Shown: positions 31,531-43,767 of the stretch, in pieces
Layout of the letters: the number at the start of each line of letters is the position of its first letter
Numbering within the stretch: position 1 is the stretch's first letter
Source: Mortierella alpina
Taxonomy: Eukaryota; Mortierellomycota; Mortierellomycetes; Mortierellales; Mortierellaceae
Assembly (NCBI GenBank): GCA_029449245.1
Contig: JANATF010000010.1
Span: 1,736,001 to 1,800,000 of the forward strand
Direction: 5' to 3'
DNA length: 64,000 nt
Notes under the pieces: model-generated
Databases searched by the model: none
Seen by the model: only the letters and a program-made list of their open reading frames with translations
Told to the model about the DNA's origin: nothing
Translations under genes and position numbers: made by a program

Positions 31531-32462
31531 GCCACCACAGGATTTTCCCCCTTCTTTCTGAACGCCGGCTTCCACCCACGCGTACCGGCATCGTTGCTCC
31601 TACCCCGGAGTACACTCGTTCCCACGGTGGAGACGTTCATGGCGAACCAGCACACCTCCTTGACCATCGCAAAGGAGGCCCTAGCCTTGGCACAGGAACG
31701 ACAGGCCAAGAATGCCGACACGCGACGCCGAGACCACAAGTTCATGGTTGGAGATCAGGTGCTGCTGAACACAGATCACATCACAGTTGAGAAGTAGCAG
31801 GCAAATTACCAAGAATGAATGAGAACAAGAGAGGGATCTTTAATGACAGGCTCCAGGGTGCCTTAAATAGTGGCGGGTCCCTGGTGGCTGAGTGCTCTGC
31901 TAGCTATCTGACTGCACATACTATGTTAAGGGTCAATATACAACAACAGTCGCTGCGGACCAAAACCAGCCCTCACGCAAATTGCAGCCTCGCTTCATCG
32001 GACCCTATACGTTGCTGGAGCAGCACTCGCCTGTCTCGTTCCGTGTTGAACTGCCACCGACCATGAAGATTCACGATGTATTCCACGTAGACCGCCTCCA
32101 AGAATATAAGCCTTCGCCAGAAGCCCTCGGACCACTAGCCCCCGCAATGCCACCACCAGAGATCATTGACGGCGAAGAGGAATACGAGGCTGAAGCCATC
32201 CTCGAGTACAGACGCTACCGACGTCAGCACCAGTTCCTCATCCTCTGGAAGGGCTACCCTCGCAGCTCCGCCACCTGGAACCACTCGACAACCTCACACA
32301 TTGCTCCGAGTTGATCGACGAATTCAAAACGACACATGGTATCCATTTTTAAAAGGGGAAGGTGTAACAGTAGTACCAGTAGTCACAACCACTATATAGT
32401 CTAGGTTAGATCATTAGTACAAAGACAACTCTTTTCCACCTACTGACCCTACCCCTGCTACA
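31531..32462 (+). pseudogene. C3: decayed 3' end of a C-family chromovirus
   Basis: Encodes the C-terminal integrase region (GFSPFFLNAGFHPRVPA, NADTRRRDHKFMVGDQVLLN), then, after solo LTR G2, RFIGPYTLLEQ and the chromodomain (EEEYEAEAILEYR). A one-base deletion at GCCACCTGGAACC (near 32276) shifts the chromodomain frame to a stop at 32314. The diverged 100-bp C LTR follows at 32363-32462. The 5' part is absent. Confidence 0.85.
31788..31945 (+). mobile_element. Solo LTR G2 inside C3
   Basis: 158 bp, TGAGAAGTAG...ATACAACA, with a perfect 5-bp target duplication ACAGT (31783-31787 and 31946-31950). Removing it restores the C pol sequence. No full G element is seen in the window. Confidence 0.88.
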
Positions 32463-32699
32463 TAATTCAAGGCATTCAGTAAAAAGGGGGCGCATGTCGA
32501 CAAGGCATTAAAAGGCGAAATAAGCATGGCCTAGGATACTACGCTTATCCTAGAGCCAAGTACGCGACAATATCAAGCGCTCACAGGCTCAGGAAGGCGA
32601 TCAAACTACTGCGTGTGTGGCTCTTACCGCTTCTATTCAGGCTCATGTCGTATCGATACTTTAAGTTCAGCGCCACCTTCGACAGTTTTTTCAGAAAGA

Positions 32700-33180
32700 G
32701 CCTCTAAAGTTCAAGGCATTTACGCACAAACAGCCAAGCAAGCGACTAAAACAAGGCTGTTGATCAGATAATCTCAGCGACAGGCCTGGCAGGAAAACGG
32801 AGACCAGGATCGGGACCACAGCCCCTATTTGTGGTCGGAGATGGATCCTTTGGAACCAAGCGAGGTGTAGTCCGGTACCAAGATTTCATTTCGTTGCTCA
32901 AAAAGGAGGTAACGCAATATGTATGCCAAGATCGCCATGGACTAACAATCGTGAATGCACATTGTTGAACTCATCTTCTTATCGTTTACTCCAGTGCCAA
33001 GCACTTACCTATATTGTTCTGTGCGCGGACGAGTTCCGCATCACCTGCTGCCAATGTCACACATTGGGGAAGTTGAGCGACGGGCAATCAAGTGTCCCGG
33101 TTGCGGCCAATGCCGTGACCAATATAGCCATTGCGGTGCTGCTGATCATAAGAGCGCACCAATGGCCAGATTGTTAACTC
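32700..33180 (+). pseudogene. Degenerate Fanzor/TnpB-like C-terminal fragment
   Basis: Across several frames the translation gives KAVDQIISATGLAG, RPGSGPQPLFVVGDGSFGTK and VVRYQDFISLLKKEV (about 32753-32915), then ADEFRITCCQC (about 33025-33060), then RRAIKCPGCGQCRDQYSHCG and DHKSAPMARLL (about 33080-33175). This order matches the end of Fanzor proteins: RuvC-II-like strand, (D/N)E(Y/F) segment, two CxxC pairs of a zinc ribbon, then an R-D residue pair. Frameshifts and stops separate the parts, though one gap (about 32930-33000) could be an intron. No terminal repeats seen. Confidence 0.55.
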
Positions 33181-33460
33181 GCGAGAAATCTAAAGCGCTG
33201 CCTTGCGACGGCTACCGAGCCCTCAAGGGGCAACGGTCTCCCGGCGAGTTGACGCAAAGCGTGAAGATTTTGAAGGAAGATATTTTTACATTTAGAGGGT
33301 TTACTATCATACGACTCTATATTTGAGTAGGACCAGTAGTAGTAGTTTTACATCTCTCTAATCTCTCCATCCACAGAACCTTGCCTCCGCCTTCTCGACT
33401 TTCTGACATCAGCGGCAAGCAGCGGTACCCTCTCCACCCGAGCGAAATATAGACCACATC

Positions 33461-34987
33461 ATGGGACATTACTCAAGGCAATTGCTGCTGGCCCTCGTCC
33501 TGGCCGTCATTGCCATCTTGTCGGCATCATCTTTTGTCGTGGTCGACGCGCAACCGCAGATGAACGCGCACGAGCTGTTGCAGAAGAAGGTCGCTCGTCT
33601 TCATGCTAAGGCTGCGAATACGAAGGGCATCATCGAGCTCGACACCAACGCTTTCGAGGAGGTCATGGCCAAGCCCAGAAACTATTCCATGGTCGTCCTT
33701 TTCACCGCCGTCAGTCCTGAATTCAATTGCGCTCCTTGCCTGTAGGTTGTTGCGCTGTGGTCGCGTCTTTTTTGTTCTCAACCAGAGTGGAGTTCAGGTT
33801 GCCAACAGACACCTGGGCAGAGTATACCGAAGTTTGAAACTGATCGCGCGCTAGTTGTCTCCTTAAACTACGCACAATTATGTAGGAACTTTGACCCAGA
33901 GTATAAACTTGTGGCTGCTGGCTGGTCCAGGCTTGCCGACAAGTCGCAGCTGTTCTTTGGTGTCCTGGACTTCAAGGTTGGACAGGCCATCTTCCAAAAG
34001 TTTGGCATGAACAGCGCACCTTCCGTACTGTTCTTCCCTGCCTCGGATGCTATTTCCGGCCAACCCGCATTTGACCGTTATGACTTTGGCAAAAGGTAAT
34101 ACATATATCCATTGTCACCTGCCTGCTAGATAGCCCGGATCCGCGTGTATGTGTGTATGTGTGTACGTGTGTGCGAGTCTCGATGTCGATGACGCTGACG
34201 AAGTTCTCACGCTCTACCTCAAACTAGTGGATTCCAAGCTGAAACATTTGCCCACTGGCTAAACGCTCGCGCAGGCACTGACATGAGGGTTAAGCGTCCC
34301 TTTGACTTTTTCGGTTTTTCTGTGAATGTTCTCGGGGTCGTAAGCGTGCTCTTTTCGATCTACGTTCTTTATACCAAGGCAGGAAAGATTTTTGGAAGCA
34401 AGTACATCTGGTCTGCTGGATCCATGGTAACAATAACTCTGGAGGCCATAAGTGCCCATCCAATCGATGCATATCATCCTTCATGGAAAATTGTATTGAT
34501 CCCCAGCTTCTCTCTTGTCCTTAGTTTATCATCTTCGTCATGATCTCGGGACACATGTGGAACCAAATCCGCAACCCCCCTTACACTGTTCCAGGACGAG
34601 ATGGTCGCCCAGGATTTATTGCCCAGGGCTTTCAGAACCAGTTTGGACTTGAAACCCAGATCGTAGCCGTGCTCTGTAAGTTTTTTTTGGACAGGCGACT
34701 TGGAATTTGCTTGCTGATATCTGTGAAAAAAGGGACCACGATAAGCAACAGACAGCTCATGCTAAGCATGCTGTAATCTCCTTGTTATTTTTGTTATTTC
34801 CATAGATGCTGCTCTGACTGGCAGCGTCATTGCATTGATCGCGGTCGTGCCCAGAATCGAGAACCCACTGTCGCAGAGGATCGCCGTCTGGGTGTCTATG
34901 GGTCTGTTTGCATTCATGTTCAGCGTACTGATTCAGGTCTTCAGAGTCAAGAACCCGGGGTATCCTTTCACGCTCATGTTTAAGTAA
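33461..34987 (+). CDS. OST3: Oligosaccharyltransferase subunit OST3/OST6
   Basis: Five exons: 33461-33741, 33886-34095, 34228-34426, 34525-34675, 34806-34987; spliced length 1,023 bases gives 340 aa, usual for the family. This subunit of the ER oligosaccharyltransferase is a thioredoxin-like oxidoreductase that briefly holds substrate cysteines so nearby Asn sites can be N-glycosylated. Signal peptide 1-30; lumenal thioredoxin-like domain with CAPC at Cys90-Cys93; then four membrane segments, beginning with FDFFGFSVNVLGVVSVLF and ending GYPFTLMFK. Donors are GTAGGT, GTAATA, GTAACA and GTAAGT; all acceptors end AG. The ATG at 33461 is the first one that gives a signal peptide. Whether it is OST3 or OST6 of yeast cannot be told. 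Confidence 0.9.
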
Positions 34988-35292
34988 TGGTGCTGTCAAA
35001 GATGACTATGCCCGCAATATATTGCAACAGTATCTCATTATGCCTACGACCGCAAATGCACTCGGGTGGAGGGAATTATCAGATCTTGATGCTATTTTCA
35101 TTATTCGACATCTATCAACGTTGCCGTTGGTGGGAATTGTTACAGCGCAGTTTTGTTCCAATGTGGTTGGTGTGGGCTGGACTTGGACGAGCCATTGCGG
35201 TAGTTGCGGCTGAGCTGGTTGATGTCTGCTAACCGTGATTGACTCCCAGCGCCTCGCTTACCGGACGCATGCGCTGCGAAAGAGCCGGAGAG
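34988..35292. other. Convergent 3' ends of OST3 and HID1
   Basis: 305 bases between two convergent stop codons. I see only expected 3' untranslated sequence. Confidence 0.5.
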
Positions 35293-38200
35293 TTAGATAG
35301 TGGTTCTCGGGATAGAATGATCTTGGTTCTGCGACGTAGTCGCGGAGGCTGCGGATTGGGCTGTAGGTGTCGCAAACGTGGATCCAGCCACGCGATTGAT
35401 AGCTGCTGCAGCGGCCGAAGCCACATTGGCGGCGGCTGCAGCGCTCGCAGCGTTGGCAGCCGACAAGGCAGAAGACACAGGAGTGACGGTCCTAATGCAG
35501 AACAATCGAACTCCTGTATCGTACCATACCCCCATACCCTGCCGGCCAAGACGGCCGCAACCTCCAACATAAATTTGACTCCAAAGTAATCCTTGGAACC
35601 ATACCACAAGCGCGTCGATCCAGGTAAACTTGCGGACGATGATCGGCGGCTTCCCAGACTCGGGAAGGACCTGCTTGATGAGCATGGGGATAATGTCTGT
35701 CCGGATATGCTCGAGTACCTGATGGTCATTCATGGCGTGAATGGACTCAATCTCAGGTATAGTGCACTGAAGCATGATCAAGAGCGGCTCAAACCGAAGG
35801 TTTTTCATCCACCCTTGAACCTACAATTGCACCCAACGATCTAAGTCAGTTCATTTCAACTCGGGTTGTCTTTTTCGTTTGCTAAAGGCTGCATAAAAGT
35901 AGGAAAGATGCTGGCTTGGTCACATTCTTACCCATTCTTCTGTTGGAATAAAGCCATTTAGGCCCACGTCATGAGCCGTCGTCGTGGTCTGTCCTTGCTG
36001 ATTACTTGAGTAACTGGAGCTCCGAGCAGAGAGCGGGGGACGCGGGGGATACGCGGCTGAGGTTAAGTTTGACAGACTTGGCATACGTTTGAGTTGCAGT
36101 GACCGTATATCGTCACTCTCCAGTTCACAGCTTGACTCCTCGCGGACCATTGTCGACGAAGAGGAGTTCTGATATTCCTTCTCAGGTAATTTACCACGGG
36201 CTTTTTCTGACAGTGCATGTATCGATCGGTCCTTGGGGCTTTTCAAGACTGTGGACAGGCCCCCCTCGTCCTCAACATCTCCCTCGTGTCCTCCCCCATC
36301 ACTCGGCGGGGCTATGATAGAATCTGAACTATCCGGTCGTACGAGGGCAGGCATGACCAGCGGTCCACTCCGTGGACAAATTCCTTCTCTTCTGTGTGGA
36401 GAGAGTGAGCGTGAGGATGGCGGTACCGGGTCGGAGGACATCTGCGGAATGGACCAAGAAGTGGGTCCAGAGATGAGAGACGACTCTGTGAGCGTTGTAT
36501 TGTCGCGGTTAATAAGATGCAATAGCTCCGTTGAAGGTTCTCCAATACCACTTTGTTGTGAGTCAGGTCGTTGAGCAGTTGGTCGTCGCGGATGATTGTC
36601 TGAAGTCCTGGCTTGACCACTCTCACTTGACAAAGGACCAGTATGCGGGATCTCCTTTTTAAGATAGCGCAGTTTGTGAATATCAGCCAGACCGCGCTGT
36701 AGCGTGAATCGAGCCATGGTTTGAATCTTGGACTCGTACTGGATCAGCGTGTAAATCAAATGCGGGTTATCTGGAAGCAACTAGCTGTTAGATAATCTGT
36801 CCAGCAAGGTTGAGAGGACACCGTTCCTAAGGCATCTTCAGATACCCATGTCAAACTCCCTAGAAAAGCCATTCGCTTACCCGATGCGTGGTAGTACAGC
36901 ATGCTGCACACCGAATCTAATAGAGTACCCAAAAGTTCATGGTTGCTCTCCTCAGCCAGAAGGAAAGACGGAGACGCAAACGACGTTGTCAATTGCAACA
37001 GTCGGCTCGATGCCAGGGGCGAGAGATTCTTGATGCAGGATGAGACATTGGAGAGTGTTGATATCAGGGCTGGATAGAGTGATCGGAGAGCTCGCTTGGT
37101 TGTAGAAATGAGGTGGTGCACGGACTTACAGAAGAGCGAATTGTAAACAGCCAGGAAGTCAATGGTTAGACGCGGGAACTACATTTTTTATAGTAAACGA
37201 TATAAGTCTTTATGTCCAGATCGAGGCATCTTACACAAATGAGATAGTCACCGTAAGTCCCATGAAAGCCTTGAAATCTGACGTTTGCGGGCAGGGAGCC
37301 GTGGCCATCAAATGGCCTGTTCAAACAGTGACCAAACGCACGGTCTTTGGATAGCGTTTGCAGCATACAGGCGCACATCCTGACCAGACCAATGTGTGCT
37401 AGCGTCATCAATAGGCATTAGAGATTGGCGTCAGGGTAGCACACTAAAAGAGAGGGCGCGATCCCGATCAATCCATGTGCGCTTACATGTGTCTAACTTA
37501 TGCTCAAGTGAAAAGTAGAGCAATATCACCACGATGTCAAGTACTCGATTAGTTTCCAAAAGATACGTGCGGAAACGCTACGCCGTATAGAAAAGAATAA
37601 GATGGGTGGTTTATGCGATTGGGAGAGAAGAAATTAGGTGATGTGTAAACATTTGAGTCTTTGGTTCAGGTCTTATCCTACCTTATTCAGCTCCAGGGTC
37701 TTCCAGCAAAGCATCAGGGTTTCGTGGTAGCATTTCACTTGTTTTGTTGATCCTGGAAGATAGGTGCTGCTGGCCTGCAGTTTGGTTTTAAAAAAATTAT
37801 GTATGCGGGTTAAATTGGTGTACCATTATAAGTAACGCGTAGACAAGAAATCCATTACGCCAGCCAGACTTACTGCCATGGGGTTGCTCAAAATACGGTA
37901 CAGCCCGTCCGTCAGAAATACGAAGTCCTGTTCCCGGTGTAACCTCGAAAGGTAATACTGGAACTGATTATTTATTCCCGCGCCTGCTGTTTGTGCTGGT
38001 AATGTCGTCGAAGCTACTGCTGTCGCTGCTGATGAGGACGCTGAAGAGCTGACTGACGTCATTAATCCTTGGTCTACAACTCTCGCATGTTCCTCAATCC
38101 TTCGTAAGCATGGAGACTGAGGCTGGGAGGTTTCAATGACGTGATAGTCCAAAAGCACGACTATTGTTTGCAGGCTGAGCATCACCAACAACTCCTTCTG

Positions 38201-39880
38201 ATCGCTGAATACTACGTGATTATAGGGTAAACCCCATCCCGAAGGGTTGTATTTTAGTGCCGAGTTGATAAGACTGCAGAGGATCGCTAGTGTGGCCTGT
38301 CGGTCTGATCCAGTAACAACAGTATCGATCCAGCGATTCTCTGTGGTGGCGATGGCGGCAGGCGATATGTACATGGATCGAGAGAAGAGTACCAATAGTA
38401 GTCGTAGGATCTCTGTCCGGTTATCATCCAGTTCCTTTGATGACCCGATTGCTTTAGAAGAGCCGATGCCTGCATCCCTAAATTAGAGCACAAAGGTTTT
38501 AGTGGCGTAATGTAAATAGTGGGGTTTTCGACACAAGCTGCGGCAAGAGTCGATGCTTTACCATATGACATGGCTCACCCGCCTCCTCGTTTCAAGTGCT
38601 GTAGGGAGTGTGAATCCAGAGGTGAATAGCAGATCAAGAAGAGTCTTTATCAGGCGCTGTCCACGCAAGGGCATCGCCTTTTCCTCGAGTTCTAGTAGCT
38701 GGTGTCGTAGGTATCTTGATATCAATCGACCAAACACCATGGCTTTTAGGTCAAATTTTTCCAGATTCTTGAATACATGGTTGCTTTACCTGGTCATCGG
38801 TTCTTGAAGTCCCCGCCATTGGATCCGGCTGATCCAAGTGCGGCATCGGTTGTATCTCACATTCTGGGACTGATGTTGCTTTTGCACCGGACAACGGCGC
38901 GGGATGCTCCTTGCTCGACGCGACTACTGCGTGAGGAGTCCAGAAATAACGCTCCTCCCACTTCATCAGCTCGTCAGATTCAAATATAAAGGGAAGGATC
39001 CGAGTCAGCACTCGCACACAATTAAGCACCTGAATCGCAGGAGCGTGCGGAGTCATGAACTGCGGGGAGTCACACAGCTGAAAGAGATGACCCAGTATCT
39101 ACAAGGGCATGGAACTGACGTTTAAACCTCTGCGCGGGCAACTTCCTATGAACAACTCTAGCGTGGGCTTAAAAATGAGAAAGTAAAGCGTTCCCCCTAC
39201 CTTGTCCACAAGGCACTCCAGGTTTTCACGGGCTTCACTCCGCACGCGCCTGATATCCTGCGAGCCCACGAGCAAAAACACATCGTCTGCAGACTCGGGG
39301 AGGGTCCAAAACTAGTTCGAGGGGGTGTCGAGGCAACCTTTACATTAGACGGGCTGCTCCAAAGTGATCAAGGGGGGGAAGAACATGGGTTTCGCTCGAC
39401 GACGAAATGCAACATCACACAGAGAGCTAGGAGTGTAGCTGCCGCCGCCATTAACAAAGCCTACTCGTTGAACCATGAACATACTTGCTCCCAGTAGTAA
39501 TTAGCAGAGGAGGGAATGCTCTATTAAGCAGGGAAGGACGCGCGTTAATGTCAGCATAAGTACGCGTGAGCTGCAATACCGAACAGTTGTGATTGTTGGA
39601 ACTTCATTGCACTGTGCTATTCCTCAGAGAGTTTCTCTGAACCATCCCAAGGCTAAGCGTGCCTCAGCTTCACTCAGCACAGTTTTCATATTGTCGAAAA
39701 GACTCTCCATGAACCCATGCGTTAAGCCAGGTGGTCGAAATGTGAAGCTTCGTATGCAATCGGCGGAGAAGGGGGGGAGGGGGGCGAGTAGGTGACAAGA
39801 GAGGCAAGAGAACTTACACGCTCCTCAAAGAGCCGGAAGACGCTCTTCTTGAATGCCAACTTTGAGTCGGCAGCGCCCAT
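35293..39880 (-). CDS. HID1: HID1-family Golgi protein
   Basis: Twelve exons on the minus strand: 39880-39818, 39520-39485, 39311-39201, 39098-38790, 38698-38562, 38477-37874, 37774-37682, 37577-37487, 37398-37235, 37178-36881, 36770-35932, 35820-35293; phases agree and give about 1,090 aa. The start MGAADSKLAFKKSVFRLFEE is the family hallmark. Gly2 with Ser6 fits an N-myristoylation site, known to anchor HID1 to the Golgi. Further family stretches: FWTLPESADDVFLLVGSQD, QVLNCVRVLTRILPF, LIKTLLDLLFTSGFTLP, YLPGSTKQVKCYHETLMLCW, HIGLVRMCACMLQTLS and WIDALVVWFQGLLWSQ. A Ser/Pro-rich disordered segment fills exon 11, and an Ala-rich tail follows. HID1 acts at the trans-Golgi in secretory sorting. 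The gene faces FCF2 head to head. Confidence 0.9.
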
Positions 39881-40293
39881 CCTGAGGGAGAATGCAGCTA
39901 GAGAAGGAGGGAGAGAGAGAGAGAGGAGGGCAGGGTAAGGGCTGGAGCAGAGGCACAGGCAGATAGGGCTGAAGAGGAGGAGGGCGTTGAAGGTCGACAA
40001 GAGGCGGGAAGGAAAGGGCGGTCCGTGGAAGCAGGGTCCGTTCAGCGGGCAGTCTTTTGGTTTCCCGACGCGTGATTTACAAAAAAGCAGTCGTCTCGTC
40101 TATTTTTTTTTTTTTTTCTTTTTTTTTTTCTCCAAAAGACAGCAAAGGCTAGTGAGCTTTTCATTGCTTCTCTCCATCGACAAAATCGTCAAATCTCTTT
40201 CTACATTCGCTATCCGCCATCGCCGTCGACAAACTCTGTCATTATTCGACAGACTGCCTCCTCATATATATCCTCCCTACTATAATTTCAAAC
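39881..40293. promoter_or_regulatory. Shared upstream region of HID1 and FCF2
   Basis: 413 bases between two divergent starts. It contains a G/A-rich stretch (about 39895-40020) and two T runs (40101-40131) separated by one C, a typical fungal nucleosome-poor promoter feature. No TATA box is obvious near either start. Confidence 0.5.
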
Positions 40294-41521
40294 ATGGTCA
40301 CAACCCGCAACAGGAGCAGGCAGAACGCATCGGCGCTGGAGACCATGGAGCTCCCTGCGCGCGCGCCGCGCCGAGCTAGACAAGCCAAGGGCAAGGCACG
40401 GCCTATGGTTGCCGACGAAGGCTCAGAGACTGTAGAGAGCTCCACACCCACGCCAGATTCCAGCAGCCCGTCTTTAGGAAGTATCGATAACGATCATGAA
40501 GTCGAGGCACCACGCAAGTCGCTTAGAGCTGAGGGGTTGTCAATGGGCACGGAGGGCGACTGCGAAAAGAGCATAGACGCAGAGTTGCAGGATCAGGATC
40601 AGGACCAGGAACACTCTGAAAATGAGCACGATGACTCTGATGCCGAGGAAGACAAAGAGAGAGAGAGTGAGGATGAAGGCGAGGCGGATTCGAACGACCC
40701 AAGCTCTGATTCTGACGCTGACTCTGACTTGGACTCAAACTCTGATGGAGAGGATTTGGATGAATTGCTCGTTAAGGCGCAGGCTTCGCTCAAGCGAAAG
40801 GCTATGTTTGAGGGAAAGAAGGAAGAGCCAAGGTTCAACTTCCCCAAGTTGGAGACAGGACTTGATAGCAAAGACATCTATATCAAGCAGGACGGCGTCA
40901 GAGCCAAGGTTGATTTGAGCTCCGTCGTGGTTGTGGATAAAGGCAGCCCAGGATTGAAATCGAAATCGGCTCTGGAGACTTGCGAGATCAACATGAATGC
41001 GGAAAAGGTCCACATCAGCAAGAAGCAAAAGAAGGAGGTTCGTCTGCCATGCACCCTCTCTAAATGTTTTCCGCTGTTGTTGCCTGAATCATCCTTCATG
41101 AAACTAACGCTACACCTGTGCACACATGTAGGAGAGAGAAAAGACAACAGGGAAGAGTTGGTTTGATCTTCCTCAGCAAGTGATGACGCCCGAGTTGAAG
41201 CGGGACCTCCAGATCCTGAAGCTGCGCAATGTGCTGGACCCCAAGCGGTTTTACAAGCGCGAAGAGAAGGGCAAACCCAAATTCCCAAAGTACTTCCAGG
41301 TTGGCACGATCATCGAAGGCAACACGGAGTTTTACTCTTCGCGCCTGACCAAAAAGGAGCGCGCTACGACGATCACGGGCGAGGTCATGAAGGACCTTAC
41401 TGGACGCGACTACTACAAGCGCAAGTTTGACGAGATCCAGGAGGTAAAGCAGAGCGGTGGCAAGCGCTTTAACAAGAAGGGCAAAGGGAAGCAGAGCAAG
41501 AGCTGGCGCGCCGGCAAATGA
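40294..41521 (+). CDS. FCF2: rRNA-processing protein FCF2
   Basis: Two exons, 40294-41037 and 41132-41521 (donor GTTCGT, acceptor ATGTAG), giving 377 aa. FCF2 is a nucleolar factor for early pre-rRNA cleavages in small-subunit assembly (related to animal DNTTIP2). The N-terminal half is basic (RAPRRARQAKGKAR) then strongly acidic (residues about 90-155, Asp/Glu/Ser repeats), and is poorly conserved in the family. The C-terminal FCF2 domain is in exon 2: SWFDLPQQ, LKRDLQILKLRNVLDPKRFY, KYFQVGTIIEG, FYSSRLTKKER and YYKRKFDEIQ, then a Lys/Gly tail. The first ATG gives the full acidic region. Confidence 0.93.
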
Positions 41522-42140
41522 TTTATCTCACCCCAACCGTCGAAATACACTTTTTGCATCAAAGTTTTTTTTGCACCACCGTGTTTCGTCTTATTTCTCT
41601 CAGCATCATCTGAATTCTCCTGTCCACATCTTGCCTTGTCAAGAACACATGCATACTCACACTCACATTCGCACTCACACGCACACCCTGTTCATCTCTC
41701 ACTCACGCTCGCTCACTCTTGCGTCGCTGTCACTCACTCTTCTTGCGTCGCTATCACTCTTGCGTCGCTTGCGTCCTTGCCAACACGATTGAGCACGAGA
41801 GAAGAACACAGTGAGTTACCTCAATAGCACACTCCGCGCTCTTGTGTCCTCTTTATAGCATCCTCCAGACCAGCAGCCGCCCCCTCAGCATATCGTCGCG
41901 TGGCACTCGACACCCGGCTGATTCCCGTTCCTTCTTGCTTCGGATCCCAATCCGCACCAGCTTGCTCTAAAGCCCCTCTTCTTGCCCTTGCGACCCCTCC
42001 CTCCTTCTGAACACTCGCCCTTCGAACACGCGCACAGAAAAGCGCTTCCATCACTGACTTGGGCACCACTTTGTATTGACACGCTTCATCATCCTTCTCT
42101 TCTTTGCACAGCCAGCAAAGAAAGCAAGCATTCGCTAGCA
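41522..42140. other. Intergenic between FCF2 and the Ser-rich gene
   Basis: No gene on either strand that I trust. A CACTCACA-type simple repeat lies at about 41650-41760, then pyrimidine-rich sequence that probably is the leader of the gene at 42141. Confidence 0.5.
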
Positions 42141-42724
42141 ATGGCTCAGGCAAAGCCCCAGCGCGTTTCGCTGCAGTACGCGTCAGGCACCCCACCCTCA
42201 CGCTCCATGTCATTCTCCTCTCTCTCATCTGCAAGCCTCTCTGCCCGTCCGCGCCGCCTCAACATTAATTTGCCGAAGCAGTCAGCGACAGCCGCGCTCT
42301 TCATTTGCCCTTCCACAGGCGACTCTACTCTGGCGCACGAGACCGTTTGTAAAGTGCGTGCGCGGTATACAGAGCTTGTATCCAGGAATGCAACCTCAGA
42401 GGTACACGAGAAATGTAGAACCACACCTTACGGTCGTTGTACAGTGCTGTCCCATTATCAAAGTACCTCTCCAATGAGTTGTTCGTTGTATATGCCTAAC
42501 CCGGGATTGTCCTTATGAGCTAGGCTCTTCTGAAGATGCCCAATGTCGCCACTAAACCACGCTCTGTCGAGGACATCCCTGAGCTTGCTCTTGCCACGTC
42601 ATGGTCGTCCTCAAGTGTTGCCTGTAGGATGCCTTCCGTACCCCCGCCGCGGCATACCAATCACAGGGCGACCATGGGTAATTTGGGCGACTCTCCCTCG
42701 TCGTCTCCAGGTTTTGCTACCCAG
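42141..42724 (+). CDS. Hypothetical Ser-rich protein, at least two exons
   Basis: Exon 1 42141-42353 (ATG, MAQAKPQRVSLQYASG) and exon 2 42524-42724 join in phase across a 170-base intron with donor GTGCGT, branch-like CCTAAC and acceptor CTAG. The product is Ser/Pro/Arg-rich (SMSFSSLSSASLSARPRRLN, VEDIPELALATSWSSSS) and likely disordered. Exon 2 ends at a GTAAAT donor; I could not find the next exon with confidence. Whether it continues into the coiled-coil gene downstream is unresolved. No known domain. Confidence 0.4.
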
Positions 42725-43767
42725 GTAAATACTGTAACATTGTTTTTGTTGCACGTTGGTTTCTCCGGTGCGGGGACCTCGACTACAAACCTACATTTGG
42801 TACACAGTAATATCAGGTGCAGCACGGGGCAAGGAGCAAGGGGCAAAGGGGCAAAAAAAAAAAAGTACAAGGGCAATCATTTAAGTACAGAATTGAGGAG
42901 ATTGGCTTCTGGAGGACCAACGGACGAGTTGAGAAAGCCATTGCAGCCCCTTGATAGACTGCGGGCACGGAAGCACGTTTGTGCGCGTGTGCTTTGAATG
43001 ACCAGCAGGTTCAAACGGGGCCAGGTGCTCCTCAAAGCAATAGACTGTCGATCTACTCGTCTGGCTCCATCTGCGAGGCCGATCTTTGTGCGCTCTCGTT
43101 ACTGAGAGCATCGGACCAAAGTGTGGTTCTCAGATAAGGAACGACGTCCTGCGGGCTTACTGCGTGCTATCACATTGCTGTTGCACTCAGGTGCGGAAAT
43201 CTAGAGCAGGACAAACGCACCCAGTTGCTTATGGGAACGTGTCTAGGCGTATTCCTTACTTTGCCCCTGACCATCAGCATCTTTGTCTCATAACTGAACG
43301 CGACTTCTCCTTAGCGCCCAGCCCTTGATCGCAAGCGATCGAGCGAACACACCCCGAGTGGACTCTGCAACAGCAGCAGCACTTCCCATGGTAACTCGTC
43401 AGACTGCATTTTTTCTTTCATGCAATTTCCTCGCCACCTCGTCTCACTCCTCGCCCTCGCTCCTCAGCCCTTTTTCGTCCATGCACCCGTAGCCCCTTTT
43501 CACTTTTGCATTGTTTTCACTCTCTCTTTTCTTATCAATTCCCCTCTGAACACCTTCGGTGAACTGTTCTTGAATCCCCATTGCTCCAGTCTGTTTTCCC
43601 TACTCTGCTCAACCCCTTGCAATCGGTGCAAAGCACGCTGTTGGTCACTCTTTTGTGGCCATTGCCTCCTGTTCACCTGCCTTTCTAGCCAACTCACTCT
43701 CGCTCATCTTCGTCGTATATTGGTTACTCTAACAGATATACAACCTGCCAACAAGCGCAGCAGTAGC
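42725..43767. other. Unassigned stretch
   Basis: A poly-A run near 42853 and pyrimidine-rich sequence from about 43410 that looks like a promoter/leader for the following gene. Frames here are low-complexity Leu/Ser/Phe translations of CT-rich DNA. Confidence 0.4.

Noticed and set aside
38699-38789. A 22-base intron in HID1 (38768-38789)
   Set aside because: A downstream acceptor (ACACCAG) in the right phase gives a normal 91-base intron and keeps the conserved LLELEEKAMPL segment.
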